Assembly (NCBI RefSeq): GCF_016937515.1
Contig: NZ_JAFHKM010000002.1
Span: 5,575,001-5,639,000 of the forward strand
DNA: 64,000 bases
Source: Cohnella algarum
Lineage (GTDB): Bacteria; Bacillota; Bacilli; Paenibacillales; Paenibacillaceae
Direction: 5' to 3'
Of the stretch, positions 48,512 through 62,964 are shown piece after piece (within the stretch, counting starts at the first letter, position 1; every line of letters begins with the position of its first letter). The notes under the pieces were generated by a model. It did no database searches. It saw nothing but the letters and a program-made list of their open reading frames with translations, and was not told the DNA's origin. Made by a program: the position numbers and the translations under genes.

Positions 48512-49786
48512 TCAATTTCGTCCGTAATAAAGCTTGCGGTTCGCGATATCGACGAGATAAAGAATATCGACGCCGTTCGCGTTCCGCTCGACGGCAAGCC
48601 GCTCGATCGGCTTGCCGGGAGCGATCGAAACCGCGCTCCAGCCGGTGCCGCCCGACTGAACCGCCATAAACGCGCGGTCCGTTCCGCTAGTCTTCGCGTA
48701 ATAAACCCTTGCCTGCGAGCCGGTCCACGTAACGTCCAGCGCCGCTCTCGTTTCGGATTCGTCATAGACGGTTTGCAAATTCCAAGCCCCTCCGGCGCGC
48801 GTCGCAAGCTTGACCGAGAACGTGCCGCTGCCTTCCTCCCGGTACCTGTACGCAATGACCGGTTGATTCGAAGAGTCGACGGTCAGCTTGGCGCTCTGCA
48901 CGCCAGGGCCTCCCGGATCGCTCCCGCTTTGCACGTAAGCTTCGCTTGCCGCCAGCGGTTGAACGATATCCGCCGCGGAAAGCGGTACGGGCACCGATAC
49001 GGGGGTGCCGTCGGCCTTGGAAAACGTTCCGGTCGCCGGGCTGTACTTGAGATAAGACAGCTCATGGCGAAGGGCGCTTGCCGCAAAATGCGACCATTCG
49101 AACAGGAGGTGCAGATCGCCGTTCGAATCGAAAGCCAGATCGTCCGGGTACACGGAGCGGTTCAGCGTCGACGCGACGACCGCGATCTGGCTCCATTCGG
49201 ACGCCGCATTGTCCCAACGGAAAAGCACGCCGTTGCGTTTGCCGGCCGGGTCCTGAGAGGCCCGGACAAGCAAGTAAAGGTCTCCGTTGGGAGCGGTCTT
49301 CACGATCGGATACGTAATCTTCATGTTCGGGTCGGGCATGTCGGCCGAATGGTTTTGCGGCGGACCCCCGACCGTATCCGAACGGAAATAACGCCACTCG
49401 TTGTCGTGCATCGAGGCGAACACGTGGAACCGGCCGTTGCCGTCCCTCGCGATCGAAGGCTGGTTATGGCCGTTGTCGTCGACGTATTCGGCGACGGCGG
49501 TTCCATTCATCACCGGAATATTCGACCAAGCGCCCGTCCCGTCCCTTCTCGCGATATAAACTTTGTGCGTGCCGGCCGCGCTCCCCGGCGCGTTATAGGC
49601 CATATAGGCGTACTCGAGTCCGGTTCCGTACGTCGCGAGCGGCGACCACCAGCCCGCCTGATTGCTGGAGTCCATCGCGTAAGGAACCTCGGTCAGCGCC
49701 GCGGCGGCGCTTCCGGTGCCGGCCGGCGTCAGCGAGGCCAGCAGGATTGCCGCCGCCCAAACTCTTAAAGCTCTCTTCCACTTCAT
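48512..49786 (-). CDS. Secreted BNR-repeat protein
   Basis: A 424-residue exported protein: signal peptide residues 1-29 (MKWKRALRVWAAAILLASLT), then a predicted beta-propeller. The repeat motif (S/A)xDxxGxxxV appears several times, such as SIARDGNGRFHVFASMHDNE, LAFDSNGDLHLLFEWSHF and LTVDSSNQPVIAYRYREE. It resembles BNR_4-type proteins found with polysaccharide lyases and hydrolases, so it probably binds or cleaves a polysaccharide; the catalytic status is unknown. ATG 49786 has AGGAGGCGA upstream. No other secretion or uptake gene is adjacent. Confidence 0.82.
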   Translation of the reverse strand: MKWKRALRVWAAAILLASLTPAGTGSAAAALTEVPYAMDSSNQAGWWSPLATYGTGLEYAYMAYNAPGSAAGTHKVYIARRDGTGAWSNIPVMNGTAVAEYVDDNGHNQPSIARDGNGRFHVFASMHDNEWRYFRSDTVGGPPQNHSADMPDPNMKITYPIVKTAPNGDLYLLVRASQDPAGKRNGVLFRWDNAASEWSQIAVVASTLNRSVYPDDLAFDSNGDLHLLFEWSHFAASALRHELSYLKYSPATGTFSKADGTPVSVPVPLSAADIVQPLAASEAYVQSGSDPGGPGVQSAKLTVDSSNQPVIAYRYREEGSGTFSVKLATRAGGAWNLQTVYDESETRAALDVTWTGSQARVYYAKTSGTDRAFMAVQSGGTGWSAVSIAPGKPIERLAVERNANGVDILYLVDIANRKLYYGRN

Positions 49787-50103
49787 GCCCAGTCGCCTCC
49801 TGCGAACGAATGACTTTCCATCAGTGCTTGCGTCTGCGAGATTTGCGTCTGCGAGATTTCCGCAGCCAGATTCGATAAAGCGGTTACATAAAAGCGGATT
49901 TCAATCGGCGCCGCAATCATCGTACCATGGCGAATCGGGCCCGGGCATGAACGATTTCTTGTTGTTCATAGAACGAAATCGTGCATGTTCGTGCCGGTTG
50001 GAGCCGCGATAGAACGATTTCTCGGCCGCTCTCCGCTCGCAAGCGCATTGTTCCGGCTCGGCACCGGAGCGGATTAGATTAAAGGCCATCTTTTCAAATG
50101 GCC
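49787..50103. other. Intergenic stretch with short repeats
   Basis: No gene seen. It contains a 15-base direct repeat TTGCGTCTGCGAGAT in two copies (about 49825-49855) and an inverted ACGATTTC/GAAATCGT around 49949-49980, with a third ACGATTTC copy near 50013. It includes the promoter region of the BNR gene and ends at the left edge of an IS256 relic. Confidence 0.5.
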
Positions 50104-50800
50104 CTTTCGGGGTCTGTCAATAATTCTGTGTAAACTCCTATATAGGAATCTCCCCCGAGGGGAAATAGGCCCATCAAGGTAAGTGTTGCCCGATCCTGTC
50201 GGGAAAGAAGACGGAGAGTTGCAAAAGCATCTGCCCCCAGTTTTGGACACGGCCCGTCCATTTCCGTGTGACGTCCATGGTGACCAGGTAGAGCATTTTA
50301 ATCAGCGGATACTTGGCACCCCACGTCTCTTCAAAGCGATCCAGCTCGACCAGCGCCATGTCCTCGGTAGCCTTTGTAGATCGGCTTTAGGTCTGCTGTG
50401 ACCTTTTTCAGATCCTTGTAGGAAACGTACCGAGTAGAGTTGCGGATCTTGTGGATGATACATTTTTGAATCTCTGTCTGGGGATAGCAGGCGGAGATGG
50501 CTTGGGAGAAGCCGTTGAAGTTGTCGACACAGGTGATGAGAATATCCTGAACGCCGCGGTTCTTGAGGTCGTTTAGCACGCTCAGCCAGAACTTCGCCGA
50601 CTCGTTCTCGCCGATCTACATGCCCAGCACATCCTTGTTGCCGTCCAGATCTTTGCCAATGACCATGTATATGACCATGTATGCAGCTTTGTTCGACGAA
50701 CGGTATGTACCGGTCATGCTCCTCTCCATTGGGAAGGCTAAAGAAGAGGGGCATGAATCTGTGCGCTTGCCTAGTGAGCAAATTACCTTTTGGCGCTAAT
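50104..50800 (-). pseudogene. IS256/mutator-type transposase relic
   Basis: Three disconnected frames together match an IS256-type transposase: RGVQDILITCVDNFNGFSQA then ISACYPQTEIQKCIIHKIRN and VSYKDLKKVTADLKPIYKGY in one frame, LVELDRFEETWGAKYPLI in another, and scattered N-terminal pieces. Frameshifts and a deletion make it nonfunctional. The left end GGGTCTGTCAATAATTCTGT resembles IS256-family termini. The 150 bp to the right hold only a possible hairpin (TCGGACC/GGTCCGA at about 50832-50853). Confidence 0.78.
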
Positions 50801-50950
50801 ATGAGTTCGCATTTCCCATAAAACCTAGAGTCGGACCGAGTAACCGGTCCGATCTCCTCATCTATTATGCCAATCTTATGTCAAATCTTCTCAATACGCC
50901 TAGGACTTCCTCGACCTCCTTCACTTAGGATTCGGCCACTGCATCATAAA

Positions 50951-51379
50951 TTATTTGGATTCTTCCGTATATCGCTTGAAATTGTTCATAATCGCTTGCC
51001 AGCCCGCCTGCTGAAAATCAACGGGGTGACTACTTTCGGCGTCGAAGGTTTCAATGACCTTCGTTGTCTCGCCTTGATCGACGAACGTAATCTCTACCTT
51101 ACGGCCATCTCCCAGAGTGTAAGATATCGTCTTATGAAGCTCAACTTCATCATAAACTCCGCCAAAATCAAAGCCCATGCTGCCATCCTTCGCTTCCATT
51201 CTGGTTACGAACTTTCCGCCGACTCGCAAATCATTTTCCGCATGTGGCGCATGCCAGTCTTCAGAAGCCTGATTCCACTTCATAATGTGCTCCGGCTCGG
51301 TCCAAGAGCTCCATACTTTTGCTACAGGGGCTTGAACGACGGCCTCTACCGTTACTTTGATTGGGTTGCTTGTTTCCAT
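50951..51379 (-). CDS. SRPBCC/AHSA1-domain protein
   Basis: A 142-residue protein of the AHSA1/Hsp90-activator-like START fold, starting METSNPIKVTVEAVVQAPVA and containing the motif VWSSWTEPEHIMKWN, a pocket-forming strand region and the helix QAGWQAIMNNFKRYTEE. It probably binds a small hydrophobic ligand. The gene starts 70 bp downstream of the end of the sigma-factor gene. The ATG at 51379 follows GAGAGGTG by 10 bases; the longer frame to 51439 is rejected. Confidence 0.85.
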   Translation of the reverse strand: METSNPIKVTVEAVVQAPVAKVWSSWTEPEHIMKWNQASEDWHAPHAENDLRVGGKFVTRMEAKDGSMGFDFGGVYDEVELHKTISYTLGDGRKVEITFVDQGETTKVIETFDAESSHPVDFQQAGWQAIMNNFKRYTEESK

Positions 51380-51448
51380 TGTGAATGACACCTCTCTAAG
51401 GGTATTTTTTTGTCTCTCCCTTATATAGACGAAATCCAATTGCTAAAT

Positions 51449-52405
51449 TCATCGGACTAATTGTTCCGGAAGCCCCAATCGAGAAAATAATTTTGTGTTT
51501 ATGAAATTTTGAACATGTCGTATGCGACTATCCTTCACTTCAATCACGTGGATTCCCCAAGGCACCAGAACAGATCCATCCTTGCTCGGCATATACTGTG
51601 CCAAAGCCGGATAACCGCCATTCACTATGGTCGGCAAAAATTTAGACCCTTCGCAATGCCAGCGCGTAAGCGTAAAGAACTTGAACAAGTCGTCTTGGCC
51701 GCTTATCCACATAGGGAATGGAGGCATAGACATACAACCTTCTTCATGGAACAGCGACACAAGCGCGTTAATGTCAAATTGTTCGAAGGCCTCCACATAC
51801 CGGGAGAGGAGATCCGGATCGGGGTCCGCATCCATCCTGCTGATCTCGTCGGAACGAAGCTGCGTCCGGTCCATCGTCTCTCTGGCACGCTGCAAAGCAC
51901 TGTTCACCGCCGCCGGCGACATCCTTAAAGTTTCCGCGATTTGTTTGGAGGACCATTCAAAAACATCCTTCAAAATAAGAACCGCCCGTTGACGAGGCGG
52001 CAAGGCCTGTAAGAGGGCGATAAAACAGAGCTGAAGGGTATCCCTGCGAACGAGAATATCCTCAGGGTTTCCGCCAAAATCAGGTGAAGGCCAAATCCAG
52101 GCCGATTCCGGCAGCGTCTCGCTCGGCGTGACAATGGATACCGCCGGATCGGATAGGTCAACGGGAAGAACCCGGCGCTTGGCCTGCCTCAGCTTGTCCA
52201 GACATAAGTTCGACGCGATACGGTAGATCCATGTTTTAATGGATGCTTCCTGCCTGAACACGTCCCAGCTTTGCCAAGCTCGAATGTACGTTTCCTGAAC
52301 AGCATCGTCCGCATCATCGATGGAACCAAGCATTCGGTAGCAAAACGATGTTAACCCCGGCTTATAGCTCTCAAATAGCTTCATATCAAAAGCTGCTCCG
52401 CTCAT
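51449..52405 (-). CDS. ECF sigma factor with C-terminal SnoaL-like domain
   Basis: A 318-residue extracytoplasmic-function sigma factor. Region 2 includes SYKPGLTSFCYRMLGSIDDA and DAVQETYIRAWQSWD (about 13-50). Region 4 is ALPPRQRAVLILKDVFEWSS then KQIAETLRMSPAAVNSALQR (about 138-180). Residues 195-310 form a SnoaL/NTF2-like domain (RYVEAFEQFDINALVSLFHE), the arrangement of SigX5/SigJ-type ECF groups, in which the tail, not an anti-sigma factor, tunes activity. ATG 52405 has GAGGAGGTC upstream. No anti-sigma gene is adjacent. Confidence 0.9.
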   Translation of the reverse strand: MSGAAFDMKLFESYKPGLTSFCYRMLGSIDDADDAVQETYIRAWQSWDVFRQEASIKTWIYRIASNLCLDKLRQAKRRVLPVDLSDPAVSIVTPSETLPESAWIWPSPDFGGNPEDILVRRDTLQLCFIALLQALPPRQRAVLILKDVFEWSSKQIAETLRMSPAAVNSALQRARETMDRTQLRSDEISRMDADPDPDLLSRYVEAFEQFDINALVSLFHEEGCMSMPPFPMWISGQDDLFKFFTLTRWHCEGSKFLPTIVNGGYPALAQYMPSKDGSVLVPWGIHVIEVKDSRIRHVQNFINTKLFSRLGLPEQLVR

Positions 52406-52529
52406 CTTGACCTCCTCTGACCGATACTCGGAATCGTTCTCCTCCCATCATAATCGAAGCGTCCGGATGCCTCAATCCATCATTCGCAAGAGGGCGGGGA
52501 ATAATGGTCGGGCGCATAGTTAAAAATGG

Positions 52530-52883
52530 TCAATGTTTATGTGCCAGAATATTGACAAGCTTACCAAAAGGATCGCGCACATAAAATCTCCGAACACCCC
52601 AAGGCTCGTCCACAAGCCCATATTCTACCGAAAATCCCGCATTCCTCATTCGTTCAAACGCAGCGTCGACATCATCAACTTCAATCGATAGATCAGGTGT
52701 AGCCGTATCGGAGCCCCCCTGTGAAGCAAAACTAATTTGAATGCTCATCTCCTCATTTGAACCATAGGTTCGAATCCACCCATGATCCATTAACAATTCA
52801 AGACCGAGCACGTCATGGTAAAAGCGTTCGGCTTCCGCGATTTCTTTCGTATTTATATTGGCAACGATTCGTTTGACCTTCAT
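52530..52883 (-). CDS. Glyoxalase/bleomycin-resistance (VOC) protein
   Basis: A 117-residue vicinal-oxygen-chelate protein, starting MKVKRIVANINTKEIAEAER, with two beta-alpha-beta modules (VLGLELLMDHGWIRTYGSNE and LVDEPWGVRRFYVRDPFGKL). It probably binds a metal or a small ligand. ATG 52883 follows AGAGGATTG; a longer frame to 53012 lacks support. It lies beside the ECF sigma factor and AHSA1 genes on the same strand, so the trio may answer one small-molecule stress. Confidence 0.84.
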   Translation of the reverse strand: MKVKRIVANINTKEIAEAERFYHDVLGLELLMDHGWIRTYGSNEEMSIQISFASQGGSDTATPDLSIEVDDVDAAFERMRNAGFSVEYGLVDEPWGVRRFYVRDPFGKLVNILAHKH

Positions 52884-53074
52884 TTCAATCCTCTTTTCTT
52901 TATGTAGCGTGAGTAGTATTGTCACATCCCACTCTTTACGAACCATCCATATTAGACACTCCAAGTGCGTTGAGTACCTCGCCATCCGAGAAATGTTGCC
53001 GGACCGAGCCACCCGCCGATGCCCCGCAGCCTACTCCAGCATCTTAGCGCGGTGATGGCTTTATTTTTGCCAAA

Positions 53075-53107
53075 TAAAAAGCCGGACAGAGACGATCTCC
53101 ATCCGGC
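53075..53107 (-). terminator. Terminator of araA
   Basis: Stem GCCGGA/TCCGGC (53081-53086 and 53102-53107) with inner GAGA/TCTC, next to a T5 tract on the minus strand (A5 at 53076-53080). Confidence 0.75.
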
Positions 53108-53119
53108 CATGCTACCCGA

Positions 53120-54613
53120 TTATCTCTGATGGTTCCAAACGACGTGGCCCCATTTCAGCTCGTTGCGGAACTGGCGCGTGTTCGTGTTTTTGTCGATGAC
53201 GACGGCCTCGATTCCGAACAAATCGGCGAGATCCAGCATCTGCTCGGTCGACAGCGTTTGGGAGTACACCGTATGGTGGGCGCCCCCCGCCAAAATCCAC
53301 GCTTCCACGCCGGTTTCCAGCGATGGCTCGACCTTCCATAGAACGCGGGCTACCGGAAGCTTCGGCATTTCCTTCTCGACCTCGACGCCGACGACCTCGT
53401 TGACGATCATCCGGAAACGGCTGCCCAAATCGATGACGGAGACGTTGATCGCGTCGCCGGCCTGACCGTCGAACACGAGGCGGGCCGGGTCGGCTTTGCC
53501 GCCGATGCCGAGCGGATGAACCTCGATGCGCGGCCTGGATTTGGCGAGCGTCGGGCAAACTTCGAGCATGTGGGAGCCGAGCACCATTTCATTGCCGGGC
53601 TCCAGATGATACGTATAATCCTCCATAAAGGCCGTGCGGACGTTGCCGGACGCGATTTTAAGCAAACGCGTCAGCGCGGCCGTCTTCCAGTCGCCCTCGC
53701 CCGCAAACCCGTAGCCCTGCTCCATCAACCGCTGCGCCGCCAGTCCCGGCAACTGCTCCAGCCCGTGCAAATCTTCGAACGTCGTCGTGAACGCCGTGAA
53801 CCCGCCATCCTCCAAAAATCGCTTAATGGCGATTTCCAGCTTTGCCTGATAGGCGATCGCGTCGCGAACGGGACCGGCCGCGCGTCCTTCGGGCACGATT
53901 TCGTAGCGCTCCTCGTACTCGCTCATCAGCTTGCCGACTTCTTCGTCCGTCACAGCATCGACCAAGGCCACGAGATCGCCGACGCCATGCGTATTGACCG
54001 ACCAGCCGAATTTGATTTCCGCCTCGACCTTGTCGCCTTCGGTAACGGCTACCTGCCGCATGTTGTCCCCGAAGCGAACCACTTTCAGCGTGCGGCTTTC
54101 ATTGTAGGCGACCGCGATGCGCGTCCATGCGCCGATTCGGGAGCGTACCGTTTGATCCTGCCAAAAGCCGACGACGATTTTGCGGGAAATGCCGAGACGC
54201 GCTCCGATGAAGCCGTATTCCCTGTCGCCGTGGGCGGCCTGGTTCGTATTCATAAAATCCATGTCGATCGAATCCCACGGAATATCGCGATTGTACTGCG
54301 TATGCAGGTGAAGCAGCGGCTTGCGCAGCTCGGTCAAGCCTCCGATCCACATTTTGGCCGGGGAAAACGTGTGCATCCACGTGATGATGCCCGCGCAGGT
54401 TTCATCGGCGTTCGCCGCCATGCAAAGCTTGCGGATTTCCTCCGGCGTCGTGACGACAGGCCTGAATTCGATCGGATAAGGAATTCCGGCGTCCGCGTTC
54501 AAACTTTCCGCAATCTCCCTGGAATGCGCATTGACTTCGTCGAGCGTTTCGGGCCCGTAAAGATGCTGGCTTCCGGTCACGAACCAAAATACATACGGTT
54601 TCACTTGTACCAT
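53120..54613 (-). CDS. araA: L-arabinose isomerase
   Basis: A 497-residue enzyme interconverting L-arabinose and L-ribulose with Mn. It starts MVQVKPYVFWFVTGSQHLYG, the standard AraA N-terminus. Known metal-ligand regions are present: MEQGYGFAGEGDWKTAALTR, MEDYTYHLEPGNEMVLGSHM and LAGGAHHTVYS. Length matches Bacillus AraA. ATG 54613 lies 7 bases after GGAGG. araB and araD are not adjacent, so the pathway genes must be elsewhere. AraR-like operators lie upstream at 54645 and 54761. Confidence 0.95.
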   Translation of the reverse strand: MVQVKPYVFWFVTGSQHLYGPETLDEVNAHSREIAESLNADAGIPYPIEFRPVVTTPEEIRKLCMAANADETCAGIITWMHTFSPAKMWIGGLTELRKPLLHLHTQYNRDIPWDSIDMDFMNTNQAAHGDREYGFIGARLGISRKIVVGFWQDQTVRSRIGAWTRIAVAYNESRTLKVVRFGDNMRQVAVTEGDKVEAEIKFGWSVNTHGVGDLVALVDAVTDEEVGKLMSEYEERYEIVPEGRAAGPVRDAIAYQAKLEIAIKRFLEDGGFTAFTTTFEDLHGLEQLPGLAAQRLMEQGYGFAGEGDWKTAALTRLLKIASGNVRTAFMEDYTYHLEPGNEMVLGSHMLEVCPTLAKSRPRIEVHPLGIGGKADPARLVFDGQAGDAINVSVIDLGSRFRMIVNEVVGVEVEKEMPKLPVARVLWKVEPSLETGVEAWILAGGAHHTVYSQTLSTEQMLDLADLFGIEAVVIDKNTNTRQFRNELKWGHVVWNHQR

Positions 54614-54644
54614 CATGCACCCTCCTGGAAAGAGAACGTTTTTA

Positions 54645-54659
54645 ACTTGTACGTACATC
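54645..54659. promoter_or_regulatory. AraR-like operator upstream of araA
   Basis: Contains a perfect TGTACGTACA palindrome (54648-54657) inside ACTTGTACGTACATC, close to the Bacillus AraR box (ANTTGTNCGTACAANT). It lies 31 bp before the araA start. A second, weaker site, TTGTACTTACAA, is at 54761-54772. Confidence 0.65.
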
Positions 54660-54760
54660 CTTTCAACCTCAAGTTTACTCCCAATCTTTCGATTATTCAA
54701 GACATGTTTTCGTTTTCATTATGTGAAAAATTGCAGCTGCTTTCATTTCTTTCGTTCGAC

Positions 54761-54772
54761 TTGTACTTACAA
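54761..54772. promoter_or_regulatory. Second AraR-like half-palindrome upstream of araA
   Basis: TTGTACTTACAA, one mismatch from a perfect palindrome, 114 bp upstream of the first site. Two spaced boxes are typical of cooperative AraR repression in Bacillus; araR itself is not in the window. Confidence 0.55.
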
Positions 54773-54821
54773 CAAAAGCCTCGCGGCCGCTGTTTTTCGC
54801 CGGCTTAGCGTACGGGGGATG

Positions 54822-54865
54822 GAAAAAACAAAGGCCCCGCCTCCGCCGCGGGCGGAAACGGGGCC
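54822..54865 (-). terminator. Terminator of the DUF3892 gene
   Basis: Outer stem GGCCCCG/CGGGGCC (54833-54839 and 54859-54865), inner CCGCC/GGCGG, followed on the minus strand by a T-rich run. Confidence 0.75.
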
Positions 54866-54880
54866 GAACTGAATCCAAAC

Positions 54881-55114
54881 TTAAAACGGCGGCAAGTTGT
54901 CCAGGTTGTTGTCTTCGCGCCCGTCCGGATCCGAACGCAGATGCTCGTCGCCGTCGCGTCCTTTGAACACGTTGACGTTGGCGATCAAGCCTTCCTTGGC
55001 CATTTGCTGGGCTTGCTTGTAATCGACGACTTGTCCGGAGGACAGCTGAAGCTGAACGATATCTCCGTCGCCGTTTTTGCGGACGGCGACGACTTGCTGA
55101 GCGTTTCCTTCCAT
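54881..55114 (-). CDS. DUF3892 small protein
   Basis: A 77-residue protein starting MEGNAQQVVAVRKNGDGDIV, with the segment QLQLSSGQVVDYKQAQQMAK then EGLIANVNVFKGRDGDEHLR typical of DUF3892. The function is unknown. ATG 55114 follows GGGAGGTG. It lies 71 bp downstream of lacZ, so it may share that transcript, or have its own promoter, before the terminator at 54822-54865. Confidence 0.8.
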   Translation of the reverse strand: MEGNAQQVVAVRKNGDGDIVQLQLSSGQVVDYKQAQQMAKEGLIANVNVFKGRDGDEHLRSDPDGREDNNLDNLPPF

Positions 55115-55185
55115 TTTGCAAACACCTCCCGATGGAGATAGCTTGCGTAAGCGATGGAAGGATTATGCATCCGCAAGCCGTTCGT

Positions 55186-60800
<5,615 letters not shown>

Positions 60801-60817
60801 GCGAAAACGCCCCTTTC

Positions 60818-62845
60818 TCAAACCGTCTCGATAATCATGACGCCTCTGCCGGGTACCGCAACGTTGCCTTGCGCGGCCTGGCCGGACAGCAGATCCGTCC
60901 CGCTTCGGCCGCCCAGATCGACCGCCGATGCCTCCGGGTTATGGTTCAAGAGGAACAAATACGATTTCTCGCCTTTGACGCGCAGCGTCGCCTCGACGCC
61001 GGCGGGCGCCTTCACCAGCGGCTCGATGCCTTTTTCCGCGCACAGGTTGGACAAAAAGTCTTTCATGAACCGCTCGTCCGGGCTCGTCGCCACGTACCAG
61101 GCCTGCCCATTGCCGAAGCGGTTGACGGTCAGCGCCGGCATGCCTTTGTAGAAATCGTCGCCGTATTCAGCCAGCACCTCGGCGCCTTCCGAATGGATCA
61201 GATCGCACAGCAGGCCGCATTCGTACGTTCCGTTCAGCGCGCCGCGCTCCCCTTTCATGACGACCTGATTGACGGTGCCCGGGAACAGGGCGTCGATTTC
61301 TTCCGCCCAGATGCCGAGCACTTTGCGCAGTTCGCCCGGGTAGCCGCCGAGCGTCACCAGATCGTTCTCGTTGACGATGCCGCTGAAGAACGTCGTCACG
61401 AACGTTCCGCCCGCCTCGACGAACGCTTCGATTTTCGCGGCATAGCCGGTTTTCACCATGTACAGCACCGGAGCGATGACGATATCGTAGCCGCTCAGGT
61501 CGGTTTCGACCCCGATCATGTCGGCCGGGATGCCGAGCTTGTACAGCGCGTCGTAATATTTGTGCGCTTCGTCCACGTACTTCAGGGCGACGGTCGGCCC
61601 GCTCGTCAGCTCGGTCGCCCACCGGTTTTCCCAATCGTACACGATCGCGACCTTCGCCGCGACGCGGGAATCGAGCAGCTTGTCTCCGAGCTGCTGCAGT
61701 TCGCGGCCCAGCTCCGCGCATTCGCGGAAGACGCGCGTATGCTCGTGGCCCACGTGCTCGATCACCGCTCCGTGGTATTTCTCGCACGCCCCGATCGAGC
61801 GGCGGAGCTGGAAGAACATGACCGTATCGGCGCCCCGGGCCACCGCCTGATAGCTCCACAGCCGCATGACGCCCGGGCGCTTGAGCGCGTTGTACGCCTG
61901 CCAGTTTTGCTGGCTCGGCGTTTGCTCCATCAGCATGAACGGCTGCCCGTGCTTCAGGCCGCGCATCAAATCGTGCGTCATCGCGGTAAAGCTGGGCGGC
62001 GTGTCGAGCGCGGGATAGTTGTCCCAGGACACGACATCCATGTATTTCGCCCACTCGAAATAGTTCAGTTCCGGATAAAAGCCCATCAGGTTCGTCGTTA
62101 CCGGAACGTCGGGCGTGTATTTTTTGATCTCTTCGTATTCGATTCGATAGCATTCGAGCAGCGCGTCCGATTGGAAACGGCGATAGTCGAGCGAAATGCC
62201 CTGGAAATTGGTCCGGTTGCCGTTCCATTCCTCGCTGAGCGCGTTGGGGGCGACGATTTCGTCCCAATCGTAAAACGTATGGCCCCAGAACCGCGTATTC
62301 CACGCCTTGTTCAGCTTGTCGAGCGTGCCGTACCGCTTTTGCAGCCAGACGCGGAATTGGGCTTCGCACAGATCGCAATAGCAGTAGCCGCCGTACTCGT
62401 TCGACACGTGCCAGATCAGCAGCGCGGGATGATCCTTGTACCGGCGGGCCAGCTCGCCGGCGATCAGGCGCGAGTAGTGACGGTAAACCGGACTGCTCGG
62501 ACACGAGTTGTGGCGGCCGCCGAATTTGCGTTTCCGGCCGTTATAGTCGACGCGCAGCACCTCGGGATATTTTTTGGCCATCCATGCCGGATGCGCGCCG
62601 GTACTCGTCGCCAGGCATACGCCCACTCCGTTGGCGTGCAGCCGCTCGATCGTTTCGTCCAGCCATTCGAAATGGTAAACGTCCTCGCTCGGCTGATTCA
62701 AGGCCCACGAAAAAACGTTGATCGTCGCGACGTCGATGCCCGCCAGTTTGAACATGCGATCGTCCTCGGCCCATGTATCCGCTTCCCACTGTTCCGGATT
62801 ATAGTCTCCCCCGTACCAGATTTTCGGCAATTTATCGTTGATCAT
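60818..62845 (-). CDS. Beta-galactosidase, GH42 family
   Basis: A 675-residue cytoplasmic GH42 enzyme. Catalytic acid/base Glu150 (WHVSNEYGG) and nucleophile Glu307 (FMLMEQTPSQ) are both visible. The conserved zinc cysteines of GH42 appear in SCPSSP and YCYCDLCEAQF. It cleaves beta-galactosides such as galactan fragments. ATG 62845 follows AAAGGAGTG. As the first gene of the three-glycosidase operon it is divergent from an AraC regulator over about 119 bp, which likely controls it. Confidence 0.95.
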   Translation of the reverse strand: MINDKLPKIWYGGDYNPEQWEADTWAEDDRMFKLAGIDVATINVFSWALNQPSEDVYHFEWLDETIERLHANGVGVCLATSTGAHPAWMAKKYPEVLRVDYNGRKRKFGGRHNSCPSSPVYRHYSRLIAGELARRYKDHPALLIWHVSNEYGGYCYCDLCEAQFRVWLQKRYGTLDKLNKAWNTRFWGHTFYDWDEIVAPNALSEEWNGNRTNFQGISLDYRRFQSDALLECYRIEYEEIKKYTPDVPVTTNLMGFYPELNYFEWAKYMDVVSWDNYPALDTPPSFTAMTHDLMRGLKHGQPFMLMEQTPSQQNWQAYNALKRPGVMRLWSYQAVARGADTVMFFQLRRSIGACEKYHGAVIEHVGHEHTRVFRECAELGRELQQLGDKLLDSRVAAKVAIVYDWENRWATELTSGPTVALKYVDEAHKYYDALYKLGIPADMIGVETDLSGYDIVIAPVLYMVKTGYAAKIEAFVEAGGTFVTTFFSGIVNENDLVTLGGYPGELRKVLGIWAEEIDALFPGTVNQVVMKGERGALNGTYECGLLCDLIHSEGAEVLAEYGDDFYKGMPALTVNRFGNGQAWYVATSPDERFMKDFLSNLCAEKGIEPLVKAPAGVEATLRVKGEKSYLFLLNHNPEASAVDLGGRSGTDLLSGQAAQGNVAVPGRGVMIIETV

Positions 62846-62964
62846 CGTCGGCACTCCTTTTGGCATATAAAGATATCCCTATTTTAAGGCATGGCCGAGT
62901 ACGGTAAAATATAATCATCTGTTAAGGCGATATAAGAAAATTACAACATCGTGAGGTGCCGCGC

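Noticed and set aside
50832..50853. Terminator downstream of the AHSA1 gene
   Set aside because: The TCGGACC/GGTCCGA hairpin has no U-tract on either strand and lies beside the IS256 relic, so its role is unclear.
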